A stretch of 64,000 nucleotides of DNA, from contig CALTVC010000004.1 in assembly GCA_943912855.1 (NCBI GenBank), positions 163,514 to 227,513 on the forward strand. The letters run 5' to 3'. This DNA is from an uncultured Flavobacterium sp. (GTDB lineage Bacteria > Bacteroidota > Bacteroidia > Flavobacteriales > Flavobacteriaceae). The notes beneath the pieces are model-generated. The model did no database searches and was not told the DNA's origin. It saw only the letters and a list, made by a program, of their open reading frames with translations. The position numbers and the translations under genes were made by a program. Of this stretch, positions 34,789 through 42,889 are shown in pieces; the first letter of the stretch is position 1; every line of letters starts with the position of its first letter.

Positions 34789-35340
34789 TTACACTTTTTC
34801 AACTTGCATGAAGCTTAGTTCAAGTGGCGTCTTCCTTCCGAAGATTTTCACCATAACTTCCAGCTTGCGCTTTTCTTCGTTAACCTTTTCTACCGTGCCG
34901 TTAAAGCCGTTAAAAGGTCCGTCGATTACTTTTACAGTTTCACCAACCGAGTAAGGTATAGCTACATTGTCTACTTTTACAGTAAGTTCATCTACCTTAC
35001 CAAGCATCCTGTTTACCTCTGTAATCCTCAAAGGAACAGCATCACCGCCTTTGGTTTCACCAAGAAAACCGATAACACCGGTAATAGATTTTATAATATG
35101 CGGAACTTCTCCGGTAAGGTTAGCTTCAAGCATTACATAACCAGGAAAGTAAACCCTGTCTTTGCTGATTTTCTTACCATCACGTACTTGAACAACTTTT
35201 TCAGTTGGCACTAGTACCTGAGATACGTAATCAGAAAGGCCGGCTTTACTAATTTCTGTTTCTATGTAGTTCTTAACTTTATTCTCCTGACCGCTTACCG
35301 CTCTAACCACATACCATTTTTTGACATTGTTATCAGTCAT
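34789..35340 (-). CDS. nusG: Transcription antitermination factor NusG
   Basis: 183 residues. The N-terminal NGN domain contains KWYVVRAVSGQENKVKNY and VYFPGYVMLEA, and the C-terminal KOW domain has the GETVKVIDGPFNGFNGTVEKV motif. It binds RNA polymerase and affects pausing and coupling to ribosomes. It lies 11 bases after secE. Confidence 0.96.
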   Translation of the reverse strand: MTDNNVKKWYVVRAVSGQENKVKNYIETEISKAGLSDYVSQVLVPTEKVVQVRDGKKISKDRVYFPGYVMLEANLTGEVPHIIKSITGVIGFLGETKGGDAVPLRITEVNRMLGKVDELTVKVDNVAIPYSVGETVKVIDGPFNGFNGTVEKVNEEKRKLEVMVKIFGRKTPLELSFMQVEKV

Positions 35341-35351
35341 CTCAAATAAAA

Positions 35352-35546
35352 TTATTGTTTAAGGAAAGCATACAACTTGGCTACGACAACTTCGAAACCT
35401 TTATCAACACCAAATGTAACCAGGGCGAATATTATTGAGAATACAGCCACTATAATGGTAAGGCGTTGCACTTCTGCCCATTCAGGCCAGGTTACGTTGT
35501 CTTTAAGCTCAGTAAATGCCTCTGATATATAACTGGTCAATTTCAT
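35352..35546 (-). CDS. secE: Preprotein translocase subunit SecE
   Basis: 64 residues with a cytoplasmic amphipathic helix (FTELKDNVTWPEWAEVQRLT) followed by a single membrane segment (IIVAVFSIIFALVTFGVDKGF). It clamps SecY in the SecYEG channel. It sits between tRNA-Trp and nusG in the conserved order. Confidence 0.93.
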   Translation of the reverse strand: MKLTSYISEAFTELKDNVTWPEWAEVQRLTIIVAVFSIIFALVTFGVDKGFEVVVAKLYAFLKQ

Positions 35547-35576
35547 TGTATATCGCGTTTAATTATGCTCTTTTAG

Positions 35577-35647
35577 CACGGGTGGAGGGATTCGAACCCC
35601 CATCAACGGTTTTGGAGACCGCTATTCTACCCTTGAACTACACCCGT
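35577..35647 (-). tRNA. tRNA-Trp(CCA)
   Basis: 71 nt with the acceptor pair ACGGGTG / CACCCGT, discriminator G, anticodon loop CTCCAAA and a T-arm GGGGGTTCGAATCCC. It lies between tuf and secE, as is usual in bacteria. Confidence 0.95.
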
Positions 35648-35653
35648 TTGATT

Positions 35654-35684
35654 AAAAAACCGGCCGGAAAAAACCAGCCGGTTT
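35654..35684 (-). terminator. Terminator after tuf
   Basis: The stem AAACCGGC / GCCGGTTT has a T-run on the minus-strand side, 22 bases after the tuf stop. It separates tuf from tRNA-Trp. Confidence 0.75.
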
Positions 35685-35705
35685 CTCTATTTTAAGTCCT
35701 AAAAA

Positions 35706-36893
35706 TTAGGCAATGATTTCAGTCACCTGACCTGCACCTACTGTACGACCACCTTCACGGATAGCGAAACGTAGACCTACACTTAGAGCGATTGGGCTAA
35801 GTAGTTGAACCTCGATAGTAAGGTTGTCACCAGGCATAACCATCTCAACACCAGCAGGAAGAGAAATAGTACCAGTTACGTCAGTTGTACGCACATAGAA
35901 CTGAGGACGGTAGTTATTGTGGAATGGAGTGTGACGTCCACCTTCTTCTTTCTTAAGGATATAAACCTCTGCTTTGAAGTGAGCGTGTGGCTTAACAGAT
36001 CCTGGCTTGATAATAACCATACCACGACGGATATCAGCTTTATCAATACCACGAAGTAGAAGACCTACGTTATCACCAGCTTCACCACGGTCAAGGATTT
36101 TACGGAACATCTCAACACCTGTAATAGTAGATGTAAGTTTTTCAGCACCCATACCGATGATTTCTACCGGATCACCTGTGTTAGCAACACCAGTTTCGAT
36201 ACGACCAGTTGCAACAGTACCACGACCAGTGATTGTGAATACGTCTTCAACAGGCATAAGGAATGGCTTCTCAACATCACGCTGAGGAAGTTCAATCCAC
36301 TCATCTACAGCAGCCATAAGTTGCATTACAGTATCAACCCATTTCGGCTCACCGTTAAGTGCACCTAGAGCAGAACCTTGTATAACTGGACCATTATCAC
36401 CATCATACTGATAGAAAGAAAGTAGGTCACGGATTTCCATTTCAACTAGCTCAAGAAGCTCAGCATCATCAACCATATCCACTTTGTTCATGAATACAAC
36501 CATACGAGGCACACCTACCTGGCGACCTAGAAGGATGTGCTCACGAGTTTGTGGCATTGGTCCGTCAGTAGCAGCAACAACAAGAATAGCACCGTCCATC
36601 TGAGCAGCACCAGTAACCATGTTCTTAACGTAGTCAGCGTGACCTGGACAGTCAACGTGAGCGTAGTGACGGTTTTGAGTAGAATATTCTACGTGAGAAG
36701 TATTAATTGTAATACCCCTTTCTTTTTCTTCAGGAGCATTGTCAATTTGATCGAATGATTTCGCTTCAGAAAGACCTGCATCAGCAAGAACTTTAGTGAT
36801 AGCAGCAGTAAGGGTAGTTTTACCGTGGTCAACGTGCCCGATAGTACCTATGTTAAGGTGTGGCTTCGACCTATCAAAAGTTTCCTTTGCCAT
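35706..36893 (-). CDS. tuf: Elongation factor Tu
   Basis: 395 residues. GTPase motifs GHVDHGKTTL, DCPGHADYV and NKVDMVDD are intact, followed by domains 2 and 3 ending GGRTVGAGQVTEI. It delivers aminoacyl-tRNA to the ribosome. It is the only tuf in the window, downstream of the tRNA cluster and upstream of tRNA-Trp-secE-nusG. Confidence 0.98.
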   Translation of the reverse strand: MAKETFDRSKPHLNIGTIGHVDHGKTTLTAAITKVLADAGLSEAKSFDQIDNAPEEKERGITINTSHVEYSTQNRHYAHVDCPGHADYVKNMVTGAAQMDGAILVVAATDGPMPQTREHILLGRQVGVPRMVVFMNKVDMVDDAELLELVEMEIRDLLSFYQYDGDNGPVIQGSALGALNGEPKWVDTVMQLMAAVDEWIELPQRDVEKPFLMPVEDVFTITGRGTVATGRIETGVANTGDPVEIIGMGAEKLTSTITGVEMFRKILDRGEAGDNVGLLLRGIDKADIRRGMVIIKPGSVKPHAHFKAEVYILKKEEGGRHTPFHNNYRPQFYVRTTDVTGTISLPAGVEMVMPGDNLTIEVQLLSPIALSVGLRFAIREGGRTVGAGQVTEIIA

Positions 36894-36948
36894 GATTTAA
36901 TAATTTAATCTTAGTTTATAATTAGTGTTCAAATTCTTTTAAACGTTG

Positions 36949-37020
36949 AGCCAATGACGGGAATTGAACCCGTGACCTCTTCCTTACCAAGGAAGCACTC
37001 TACCCCTGAGCTACACCGGC
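36949..37020 (-). tRNA. tRNA-Thr(GGT)
   Basis: 72 nt with acceptor GCCGGTG / CATTGGC (two G-U pairs), anticodon stem CTTCC/GGAAG, loop TTGGTAA and T-arm ACGGGTTCAATTCCCGT. It is the tRNA nearest to tuf. Confidence 0.95.
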
Positions 37021-37060
37021 GACATACTTATCATGAAAATCGTTTTCCTGAAGAGCGGCG

Positions 37061-37091
37061 CAAAACTACAATTCAATTTTCAATATTCAAA
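37061..37091 (-). promoter_or_regulatory. Promoter between tRNA-Tyr and tRNA-Thr(GGT)/tuf
   Basis: On the minus strand TTTG (37088-37091), 19 bases, then TAGTTTTG (37061-37068): a full match to the Bacteroidetes -33/-7 pattern. It would drive tRNA-Thr(GGT) and tuf independently of the upstream tRNAs. Confidence 0.65.
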
Positions 37092-37104
37092 ATAAATTTT
37101 TTAG

Positions 37105-37185
37105 TGGGGAGAGAAGGATTCGAACCTTCGAAGGTTTCCCAACGGATTTACAGTCCGTCCTCGTTGGCCGCTTGAGTATCTCCCC
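37105..37185 (-). tRNA. tRNA-Tyr(GTA)
   Basis: 81 nt class II tRNA with a long variable arm, acceptor GGGGAGA / TCTCCCC, discriminator A and anticodon loop CTGTAAA. Confidence 0.95.
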
Positions 37186-37230
37186 TAACCTTTTACTTTG
37201 TTGCAATATGTATTTCAGAACATATTTAAG

Positions 37231-37304
37231 AGCCGATGGAGGGACTCGAACCCACGACCTGCTGATTACAAATCAGCTGCTCTAGCCAGCTGAGCTACAC
37301 CGGC
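37231..37304 (-). tRNA. tRNA-Thr(TGT)
   Basis: 74 nt with acceptor GCCGGTG / CATCGGC, anticodon stem CTGAT/ATCAG, loop TTGTA (anticodon TGT) and T-arm GTGGGTTCGAGTCCC(T). First tRNA of the cluster. Confidence 0.95.
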
Positions 37305-37317
37305 AACTTCATAAAAA

Positions 37318-37339
37318 AGTCCGCTATTTCTAACGGACT
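37318..37339 (-). terminator. Hairpin/terminator after hpf, overlapping the tRNA promoter start region
   Basis: On the minus strand AGTCCG, a 10-base loop, CGGACT, then TTTTTTAT: a short-stem terminator for readthrough from hpf. The predicted start of the tRNA transcript (about 37334) falls inside its first half. Confidence 0.6.
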
Positions 37340-37340
37340 G

Positions 37341-37370
37341 CAAATGTAGATAAATTATTTTCTAATCAAA
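37341..37370 (-). promoter_or_regulatory. Promoter of the tRNA-Thr/Tyr cluster
   Basis: On the minus strand TTTG (37367-37370), 18 bases, then TACATTTG (37341-37348), a close match to the consensus, about 37 bases upstream of tRNA-Thr(TGT). Confidence 0.7.
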
Positions 37371-37394
37371 ACTTTTTCTTAAAAAAATTTTCAA

Positions 37395-37697
37395 TCAGGC
37401 ACGTGCCCTGATTTTATGCTTCCTTTTCGTTAATAAACGTTCCATAGAATCTGCAGCAAGCTCCACCGCTTCCTCAAAACTTTTACATTGCTTTTTCACC
37501 ACAAATTCATCACCAGGCACACTCACCTTTACTTCCGCTATCTTGTTTTCTTTCAGACTAGTATTGTCTACTTTAAAAAAAACATCAGAACAAACCACCT
37601 TGTCATAAAACTTCTCAAGCTTATCTAGCCTGTCCTGTACATAGCCAACAAGTTTTCTGTCAACTGTAAAGTTAACTGCATGAACGTTCACTTTCAT
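37395..37697 (-). CDS. hpf: Ribosome hibernation promoting factor (short HPF/RaiA family)
   Basis: 100 residues with a beta-alpha-beta-beta-beta-alpha pattern (MKVNVHAVNFTVDRKLVGYVQDRLDKLEKFY to AADSMERLLTKRKHKIRAR). It binds the 30S decoding site and inactivates ribosomes in stationary phase. It is the short form without the dimerisation tail. It is read 34 bases after the xerC-like gene. Confidence 0.9.
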   Translation of the reverse strand: MKVNVHAVNFTVDRKLVGYVQDRLDKLEKFYDKVVCSDVFFKVDNTSLKENKIAEVKVSVPGDEFVVKKQCKSFEEAVELAADSMERLLTKRKHKIRARA

Positions 37698-37731
37698 AAT
37701 AAAAAAAGAATTAGATTAAACAAACAAGAAA

Positions 37732-38631
37732 TTACTTCCGGTTACGCGGGTGCGCATCTTTATATACAGCTTTTAGCTCTGAGAGACTACTATGCGTATA
37801 TACTTGTGTAGACGCTAAACTAGCATGACCCAGCAATTCCTTTACTGAATTAAGGTCGGCTCCGTTATTAAGAAGATGCGTAGCAAAAGTATGCCGAAGA
37901 ACGTGCGGACTCCTTTTTACCTTAGCGGAGACAACACTAAAGTAACAATTTATTAACCTATACACAAAAGTTTCGTTAAGTTTTTTCCCCTTAGAATTAA
38001 GAATTAACACTTCAGGATTTCGAATCTCATCCAGCGCAGCCCTCTTTTCTACATAAAGCCCCAGCACATCAGCAGTACAAGACAACAACGGCACAAAACG
38101 CTCCTTGTTTCGCTTACCCAAAACCCTCAAAACACCATTCCCCGCATCATAACTTGCCATGGTTAAACCAATAAGCTCTGCCCTACGAATACCGGTGGTA
38201 TAAAAAAGCTCCACAATGAGGCGATTTCTAACACCCTCAAAATCATCAGGAAAATCATTTTGCTCCACCACCTCCTGCATTTCCTTTTCACTAAAAGGAA
38301 CCAGCACTTTTTTTTCAGTTTTAAGCGCTTTGTGTTTTTGCAACGGACTAAGCTCTATTTGTTTTACCTTGAGTAAAAACTTATAAAAAGCTTTTAAAGA
38401 AGACACTTTACGATTTATAGACCTATTAGCAAGCCCAGCCTCCCCAGACAAATACATTATCCAGGCACGAACCTGCCCATACACCACCTCTTCCAGCAAG
38501 GCACCCTGCTCATCTAACTGAATAAATTGCTTAAAACCAGCAACATCATCAAGATAAGCCCTTACCGTAAGCAGGCTGTAATTCTTTTCCTTTAAAAGAT
38601 AGTCTTCAAAAGCCTTTTCGTTTTCAAACAT
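37732..38631 (-). CDS. XerC/D-type tyrosine recombinase
   Basis: 299 residues from the ATG at 38631; a TTG two codons earlier is less likely. An N-terminal SAM-like domain (FEDYLLKEKNYSLLTVRAYLDDV) precedes a catalytic domain with Arg in TTGIRRAELIGL, HVLRHTFATHLLNNG (His-x-x-Arg) and GHASLASTQVYTH with the nucleophilic Tyr. This is the chromosome-dimer resolution family rather than a mobile-element integrase, given its size and conserved place between rpsU and hpf. Which of the two Xer partners it represents cannot be told. Confidence 0.9.
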   Translation of the reverse strand: MFENEKAFEDYLLKEKNYSLLTVRAYLDDVAGFKQFIQLDEQGALLEEVVYGQVRAWIMYLSGEAGLANRSINRKVSSLKAFYKFLLKVKQIELSPLQKHKALKTEKKVLVPFSEKEMQEVVEQNDFPDDFEGVRNRLIVELFYTTGIRRAELIGLTMASYDAGNGVLRVLGKRNKERFVPLLSCTADVLGLYVEKRAALDEIRNPEVLILNSKGKKLNETFVYRLINCYFSVVSAKVKRSPHVLRHTFATHLLNNGADLNSVKELLGHASLASTQVYTHSSLSELKAVYKDAHPRNRK

Positions 38632-38710
38632 ATACAAATAAAAAAACCGCTAACAGCAAAGTTAAACTTTAGCTGCTAACGGCTGCTATTTAAAGCCCCA
38701 AAAAATTATC

Positions 38711-38905
38711 TTAAGCTTCAAGAGCGTCACGTAGACCTTGAATATAAGCTGCTTTTTGAACTTCCTTACGCCTCTTTACAGATGGCTTAATGAAAGCTTG
38801 ACGCGCCCTTAGTTGGCGAACTGTACCGGTTTTGTCGAATTTACGCTTATAACGTTTAAGCGCTCTGTCGATGTTTTCACCGTCTTTAATTGGAATAATT
38901 AACAT
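38711..38905 (-). CDS. rpsU: Ribosomal protein bS21
   Basis: 64 residues (IPIKDGENIDRALKRYKRKFDKTG, then a basic KPSVKRRKEVQKAAY). In flavobacteria bS21 sits beside the 3' end of 16S rRNA and helps hide the anti-Shine-Dalgarno sequence. The leader carries a strong Shine-Dalgarno sequence, exceptional in this phylum, which fits the autoregulation reported for Flavobacterium johnsoniae: ribosomes lacking bS21 have a free anti-SD and translate rpsU preferentially. Confidence 0.97.
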   Translation of the reverse strand: MLIIPIKDGENIDRALKRYKRKFDKTGTVRQLRARQAFIKPSVKRRKEVQKAAYIQGLRDALEA

Positions 38906-38913
38906 ATGCTATA

Positions 38914-38921
38914 CACCTCCT
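38914..38921 (-). promoter_or_regulatory. Shine-Dalgarno sequence of rpsU
   Basis: AGGAGGTG on the minus strand, eight bases before the ATG. I noticed no comparable SD in front of the other genes I examined, whose leaders are A-rich. Confidence 0.9.
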
Positions 38922-38935
38922 CTCATTTACGGTTG

Positions 38936-38966
38936 CAAACATACATCAATTATTCCAACACTCAAA
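38936..38966 (-). promoter_or_regulatory. Promoter of rpsU
   Basis: On the minus strand TTTG (38963-38966), 19 bases, TATGTTTG (38936-38943): a full -33/-7 match. The transcript would begin about 25 bases before the start codon and include the SD. Confidence 0.8.
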
Positions 38967-39240
38967 ACAAAAGTAACAATTATTTAACCCTTAAGCCCAC
39001 ACCTTACAGTAAACAAAAACAAAACCAGCATTAAAGTTTAAAAATGAAGCACTTAACACTTCTCTCAAATTCCATAAATGCTATACTTTAATGAGTTTCT
39101 TTCCAGACAAAACCCCACCCTACCTATGCGTGCATACAAAATTTAACTCAGGCAATAGTTTTGCTTCAACAATTGTTAATAAAGAAGCCCTCCAAAAATT
39201 CGGAGGGCCTCAACCTTAGTGTAGAAATATGTAGGTAGTG
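38967..39240. other. Gene-free spacer between rpsU and acyl-CoA dehydrogenase
   Basis: It contains the rpsU upstream region at its left edge and, at 39187-39208, the terminator of the acyl-CoA dehydrogenase gene (stem GCCCTCC / GGAGGGC, minus-strand T-rich tail). No open frame or RNA gene was recognised in between. Confidence 0.6.
39187..39208 (-). terminator. Terminator of the acyl-CoA dehydrogenase gene
   Basis: Stem GCCCTCC / GGAGGGC with a T-rich tail on the minus strand, about 33 bases after the stop codon. Confidence 0.7.
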
Positions 39241-40380
39241 CTATTTAAGTATATTTCGGGAAATAACCACTTTCTGTATTTCGGTGGTTCCCTCACCTAT
39301 TGTACAAAGTTTACTGTCGCGATAGAATTTCTCTACCGGGAAGTCTTTAGTATAGCCATATCCGCCATGTATTTGCACGGCTTCGTTAGAAATACGTACA
39401 CAAGCTTCACTGGCAAACATCTTAGCCATAGCTCCTGCCGTAGTAACCGGCTGATGGTTGTTCTTTAAATGAGCCGCCTTATGAAGCAGCAGTTCGCTCG
39501 CCTCAATCTCGGTAGCCATATCGGCAAGTTTAAATGATATGCCCTGGAAGTTACTTATCGGCTGACCGAACTGGTAACGTTCTTTACTGTATTTAAGAGA
39601 AGCCTCATAAGCCCCCTTAGCAATACCTAATGACAGCGCTCCTATAGATATACGTCCGCCATCAAGGATCTTCATTGCCTGAATAAAGCCCTCTCCTACT
39701 TCGCCTAGCCTGTTGGCATCAGGAATACGACAACCATCAAAAACCAATTCAGCGGTTTCGCTGGCGCGCATACCCAGTTTATTTTCTTTCTTGCCTGAAC
39801 TAAAGCCCGGCGTGTCTTTTTCTATTACAAAAGCCGTCATGCCACGGCTGTCGCCTTTTTCACCTGTGCGAACAATGACCACAGCTACGTTTCCACTTTT
39901 ACCGTGCGTTATAAAGTTCTTAGCCCCATTGATGACCCAATGATCACCATCTTTAACCGCGGTGGTATTCATGCCGCCCGCATCGCTGCCAGTATTGTGC
40001 TCTGTAAGCCCCCAGGCACCTATCCATTCGGCAGTGGCAAGCTTAGGCAACCAGCGTTGTTTCTGCTCATCATTACCAAACATTAATATATGATTGGTAC
40101 AAAGCGAATTATGCGCCGCAACCGAAAGCCCGATAGACGGATCTACTTTAGACAACTCCTCTATTACAGTAATGTATTCATGGTAGCCAAGACCGCTACC
40201 GCCGTACTCTTCAGGCACAAGCACGCCCATATAACCCATTTCTCCAAGTTTTTTAAACAAGTCGACAGGGAAATGCTGGTTCTCATCCCAGTCCATATAA
40301 TACGGTGTAATATTAAATGCCGCGAACTCACGAATGGAAGCAGCAATCATAGCTTGTGTCTCGGTAGTCTCAAAAACCAT
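39241..40380 (-). CDS. Acyl-CoA dehydrogenase
   Basis: A 379-residue FAD enzyme that introduces the alpha-beta double bond in acyl-CoA. Signatures are GAWGLTEHNTGSDAGGM, WVINGAKNFITHG and the C-terminal QIHGGYGYTKDFPVEKFYRD with IGEGTTEIQK, where the conserved Glu of short/medium-chain enzymes lies. Length matches short-chain or branched-chain dehydrogenases, and chain-length preference cannot be read from sequence alone. Single gene with its own terminator. Confidence 0.92.
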   Translation of the reverse strand: MVFETTETQAMIAASIREFAAFNITPYYMDWDENQHFPVDLFKKLGEMGYMGVLVPEEYGGSGLGYHEYITVIEELSKVDPSIGLSVAAHNSLCTNHILMFGNDEQKQRWLPKLATAEWIGAWGLTEHNTGSDAGGMNTTAVKDGDHWVINGAKNFITHGKSGNVAVVIVRTGEKGDSRGMTAFVIEKDTPGFSSGKKENKLGMRASETAELVFDGCRIPDANRLGEVGEGFIQAMKILDGGRISIGALSLGIAKGAYEASLKYSKERYQFGQPISNFQGISFKLADMATEIEASELLLHKAAHLKNNHQPVTTAGAMAKMFASEACVRISNEAVQIHGGYGYTKDFPVEKFYRDSKLCTIGEGTTEIQKVVISRNILK

Positions 40381-40398
40381 AAATACTAGTTTAATTTT

Positions 40399-41316
40399 TT
40401 AGTATTCCAAATATAAGTGAATATTTTTTAACTTTACAAAAATTTCAGGCTGTATTTTTGATAATTCTTCAAAATTAGAGATTTTACCGTCCATACTACG
40501 GCGTGTAATGATACCTTTTGCAATATCCCTGTTAAAGTACGGAAATCGCGTCAGTTGCGCAAGCGAAGCCGTATTCACATTAATTCGGTTTACCAGCGGA
40601 CTACCTACAACTGAAAATCGCTTCTTAAGGTCAGTAATGGCTTCGGGAGAAAACCCTTCAAATTCATCCATTTGCTCCATACTAACAAACGCCCCGAGGT
40701 CAGTACGCTTCTTTACAATTTTACGGGCAAATGCCGGGCCTATTCCGTAAGCCTTTTCAAGTTCTTCTTCGGTAGCAGAGTTAATGTCAGACTTAGAGAT
40801 TGCTGAAGTTTTAGTTACAAAAGCATTGTTCTTTTGGTCAAACTTATCTTTATGAGAAGTAGTACTTCCAGATGCAATACCCGACTTATTTTTCACCCAG
40901 TCCGGAAACTTAAAATACGGGGAAAGCACTGTCAACAAACTATCTGAAACACCTGTTACCGCCTTGAAATCTTGTGCCGAATTTATCCACTTCCCTTCCT
41001 TACGGAACGCCTTTATTTTATCAGCCTGCTGCGTAGTAAGGCCCAATGTATAAGCTTTGTAATCACTGATAAAATTAGGATTAAACGGATAAATTTTGTG
41101 CGATGTACTGTCGGTCTTTGCTTTCAGGGCATCGAGTTCCTGCTGATGCGCAAGCCACTCATTTTCACCCCGGTTTACAACCGAATAAGAAAACATATAC
41201 TTGCTGTACAACAGCCAGCCAAGCTGGGTAATTACAATGAGTGTAATCAGTGCCAAAATGCCTTTTCGCTGGGCAGATGTAAATCGGTAAGGGATAGTGG
41301 GTTTGGTTGGTTTCAT
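40399..41316 (-). CDS. Helix-hairpin-helix (ComEA-like) membrane-anchored protein
   Basis: 305 residues with one N-terminal membrane segment (GILALITLIVITQLGWLLYSKYMF) and three helix-hairpin-helix regions. The clearest is DINSATEEELEKAYGIGPAFARKIVKKRTDLGAF, followed by RINVNTASLAQLTRFPYFNRDIAKGII. The HhH form is typical of ComEA-type DNA-binding proteins, but the role of these longer Bacteroidetes relatives is not established. Read after a PspC-domain gene. Confidence 0.8.
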   Translation of the reverse strand: MKPTKPTIPYRFTSAQRKGILALITLIVITQLGWLLYSKYMFSYSVVNRGENEWLAHQQELDALKAKTDSTSHKIYPFNPNFISDYKAYTLGLTTQQADKIKAFRKEGKWINSAQDFKAVTGVSDSLLTVLSPYFKFPDWVKNKSGIASGSTTSHKDKFDQKNNAFVTKTSAISKSDINSATEEELEKAYGIGPAFARKIVKKRTDLGAFVSMEQMDEFEGFSPEAITDLKKRFSVVGSPLVNRINVNTASLAQLTRFPYFNRDIAKGIITRRSMDGKISNFEELSKIQPEIFVKLKNIHLYLEY

Positions 41317-41333
41317 GGTTGGCGGTCAATGGC

Positions 41334-41561
41334 TTACAGATCAAATACCGAACTACGCTTTGTGTAAATCATGTCCTTGAGTTTCAGCCAGAAAGCCAGC
41401 GTAAGGTACACCCCAAACCACAGCCCTACGGTTACAAACGTAATGTAAATAAAAAACAGACGCACATTGGTGGCACGCATGCCCAGGCGGTCTGCAAGGC
41501 GGCTTGAAACTTCAAAACCATGTTTTTCAAAGAAGTGACGAATATTGGTAATCAATGCCAT
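41334..41561 (-). CDS. PspC-domain protein
   Basis: 75 residues from the ATG at 41561; the longer frame begins inside the upstream gene's end and adds unrelated residues. The LADRLGMRATNVRLFFIYI segment followed by hydrophobic stretch FVTVGLWFGVYLTLAFWLKLKD is the PspC (phage shock protein C) pattern. Probably a small inner-membrane stress protein. Confidence 0.75.
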   Translation of the reverse strand: MALITNIRHFFEKHGFEVSSRLADRLGMRATNVRLFFIYITFVTVGLWFGVYLTLAFWLKLKDMIYTKRSSVFDL

Positions 41562-41620
41562 AGCAGAAAATTTCGGGTTTAAAGTTTCGGGTTTACGATA
41601 TCCAAATATACTAAAAAGTT

Positions 41621-42889
41621 TCAGCTTTTTAAAAGACTCAGCCCAATGGCGCATTGCAGGCAACGATGGTGGTTGCAGTACTCATTTTTAAGCTGTAATA
41701 ACGACTGGCTGTCATAAGCCGAAACCGCCGGGATTTTATAATGGGCAAACTTATCCATGATAGCATTTTTCTCAGGCTTAAGCTGCTGAAGCAAAGCAAT
41801 GAGTTCTTCTGTATTATCGCGGGCAAGGCTTTTGGCGTAAGCAAACTTAAACGGCACTATAGCATTGATAATGAGCAAATCCACAAACGACGGAGCCAGC
41901 TGTTTTCGCCTGGAAGTACTCTCCTTGTCAAAGCGGTAGTGCGTGTTCCAATAGGTCGAAAGCGGTACGTTAAATAACGCGTAAAAATCAGCGGCAGTCT
42001 GTGCCTGCATTATCTTACTGAACAGGTTTTGATGGGCGTGATAAAGCGCTGCCAACTGTGCCAGTCGTATGGTAGGAAAATTATCCGGGCGGTGCCTGAA
42101 AAACTCGGCGGGCTCTGGGATAAAAGGCTGTAACTGATATTTTTGCAAAGCATAGGCGTACGACCGTTGCAATTCCTTTGGGTATTGATCTTCATAGTTG
42201 CCGGGAAGCATTCCTGCGCGTCCAAAGAGCAATGCTTCAATTTGTTGTAGTTCAAAACTCTCCTTTCGCACCATACTGAACGGCAACGATTTAGCCACCT
42301 CAAAAAACATTCCCCCGTTTGTGTTCAGCCCGAAATTCTTTGCCAGGAAACAGAACAAAACCGCCTCCCAGTCTCCCGCGGTTTCTTTAGCTAACCTCAT
42401 GATGGGCAACGCTTTACGCTCCAACCGTTCAAAGAATAATCGTTCTTTCCAATTATCTAATACAAAAGCGTTTAGGCCGGAAAGTTCCTTTTCGCAGGGA
42501 ATCCAGTTTTTAGCAGCGGTGAGCCTTTCGTAACTATTTAATAATGAATCATCTGTAATATTTCGCAATTCCAGCACGGGGATCTCTGAGCCGTCTTTGT
42601 ACAGCACTTCGGTATCGTGCTCCCAGACTACGTGAAGCACAACATTATCATACTGTAAATCAGACTCATGTCTATGCAAATACCAGTCGGAACTCTTAAC
42701 GTGGATCTCTACATTCCCAGCCCAGCGTTGCGCACCTATAACCAGCTGAGCGTTAAAGAAATCAGGACCGCTTTGCTGTAAATACTGCCCGCCGTGAATT
42801 ACCTGCACGGCATCGCCCTGAACGGTTTTAAGTACGGCAGGGTTGTATTTTTTGTACTGCCAGATGTAGTGCAAAAAATCTTCTTTCAT
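41621..42889 (-). CDS. DUF2851 family protein
   Basis: 422 residues from the ATG at 42889 (MKEDFLHYIWQYKKYNPAVLKT); an ATG eight codons earlier gives an atypical extension. Characteristic stretches are GNVEIHVKSSDWYLHRHESD, YDNVVLHVVWEHDTEV and a C-terminal cluster CNHHRCLQCAIG. DUF2851 proteins are common in Bacteroidetes and their function is unknown. The His/Cys-rich tail suggests metal binding. Confidence 0.85.
   Translation of the reverse strand: MKEDFLHYIWQYKKYNPAVLKTVQGDAVQVIHGGQYLQQSGPDFFNAQLVIGAQRWAGNVEIHVKSSDWYLHRHESDLQYDNVVLHVVWEHDTEVLYKDGSEIPVLELRNITDDSLLNSYERLTAAKNWIPCEKELSGLNAFVLDNWKERLFFERLERKALPIMRLAKETAGDWEAVLFCFLAKNFGLNTNGGMFFEVAKSLPFSMVRKESFELQQIEALLFGRAGMLPGNYEDQYPKELQRSYAYALQKYQLQPFIPEPAEFFRHRPDNFPTIRLAQLAALYHAHQNLFSKIMQAQTAADFYALFNVPLSTYWNTHYRFDKESTSRRKQLAPSFVDLLIINAIVPFKFAYAKSLARDNTEELIALLQQLKPEKNAIMDKFAHYKIPAVSAYDSQSLLQLKNEYCNHHRCLQCAIGLSLLKS

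Noticed and set aside
37732..38631. Tyrosine recombinase as integrase of a mobile element
   Set aside because: Size, motifs and the conserved position between rpsU and hpf fit a housekeeping Xer recombinase. It is far from the island and lies within core genes.
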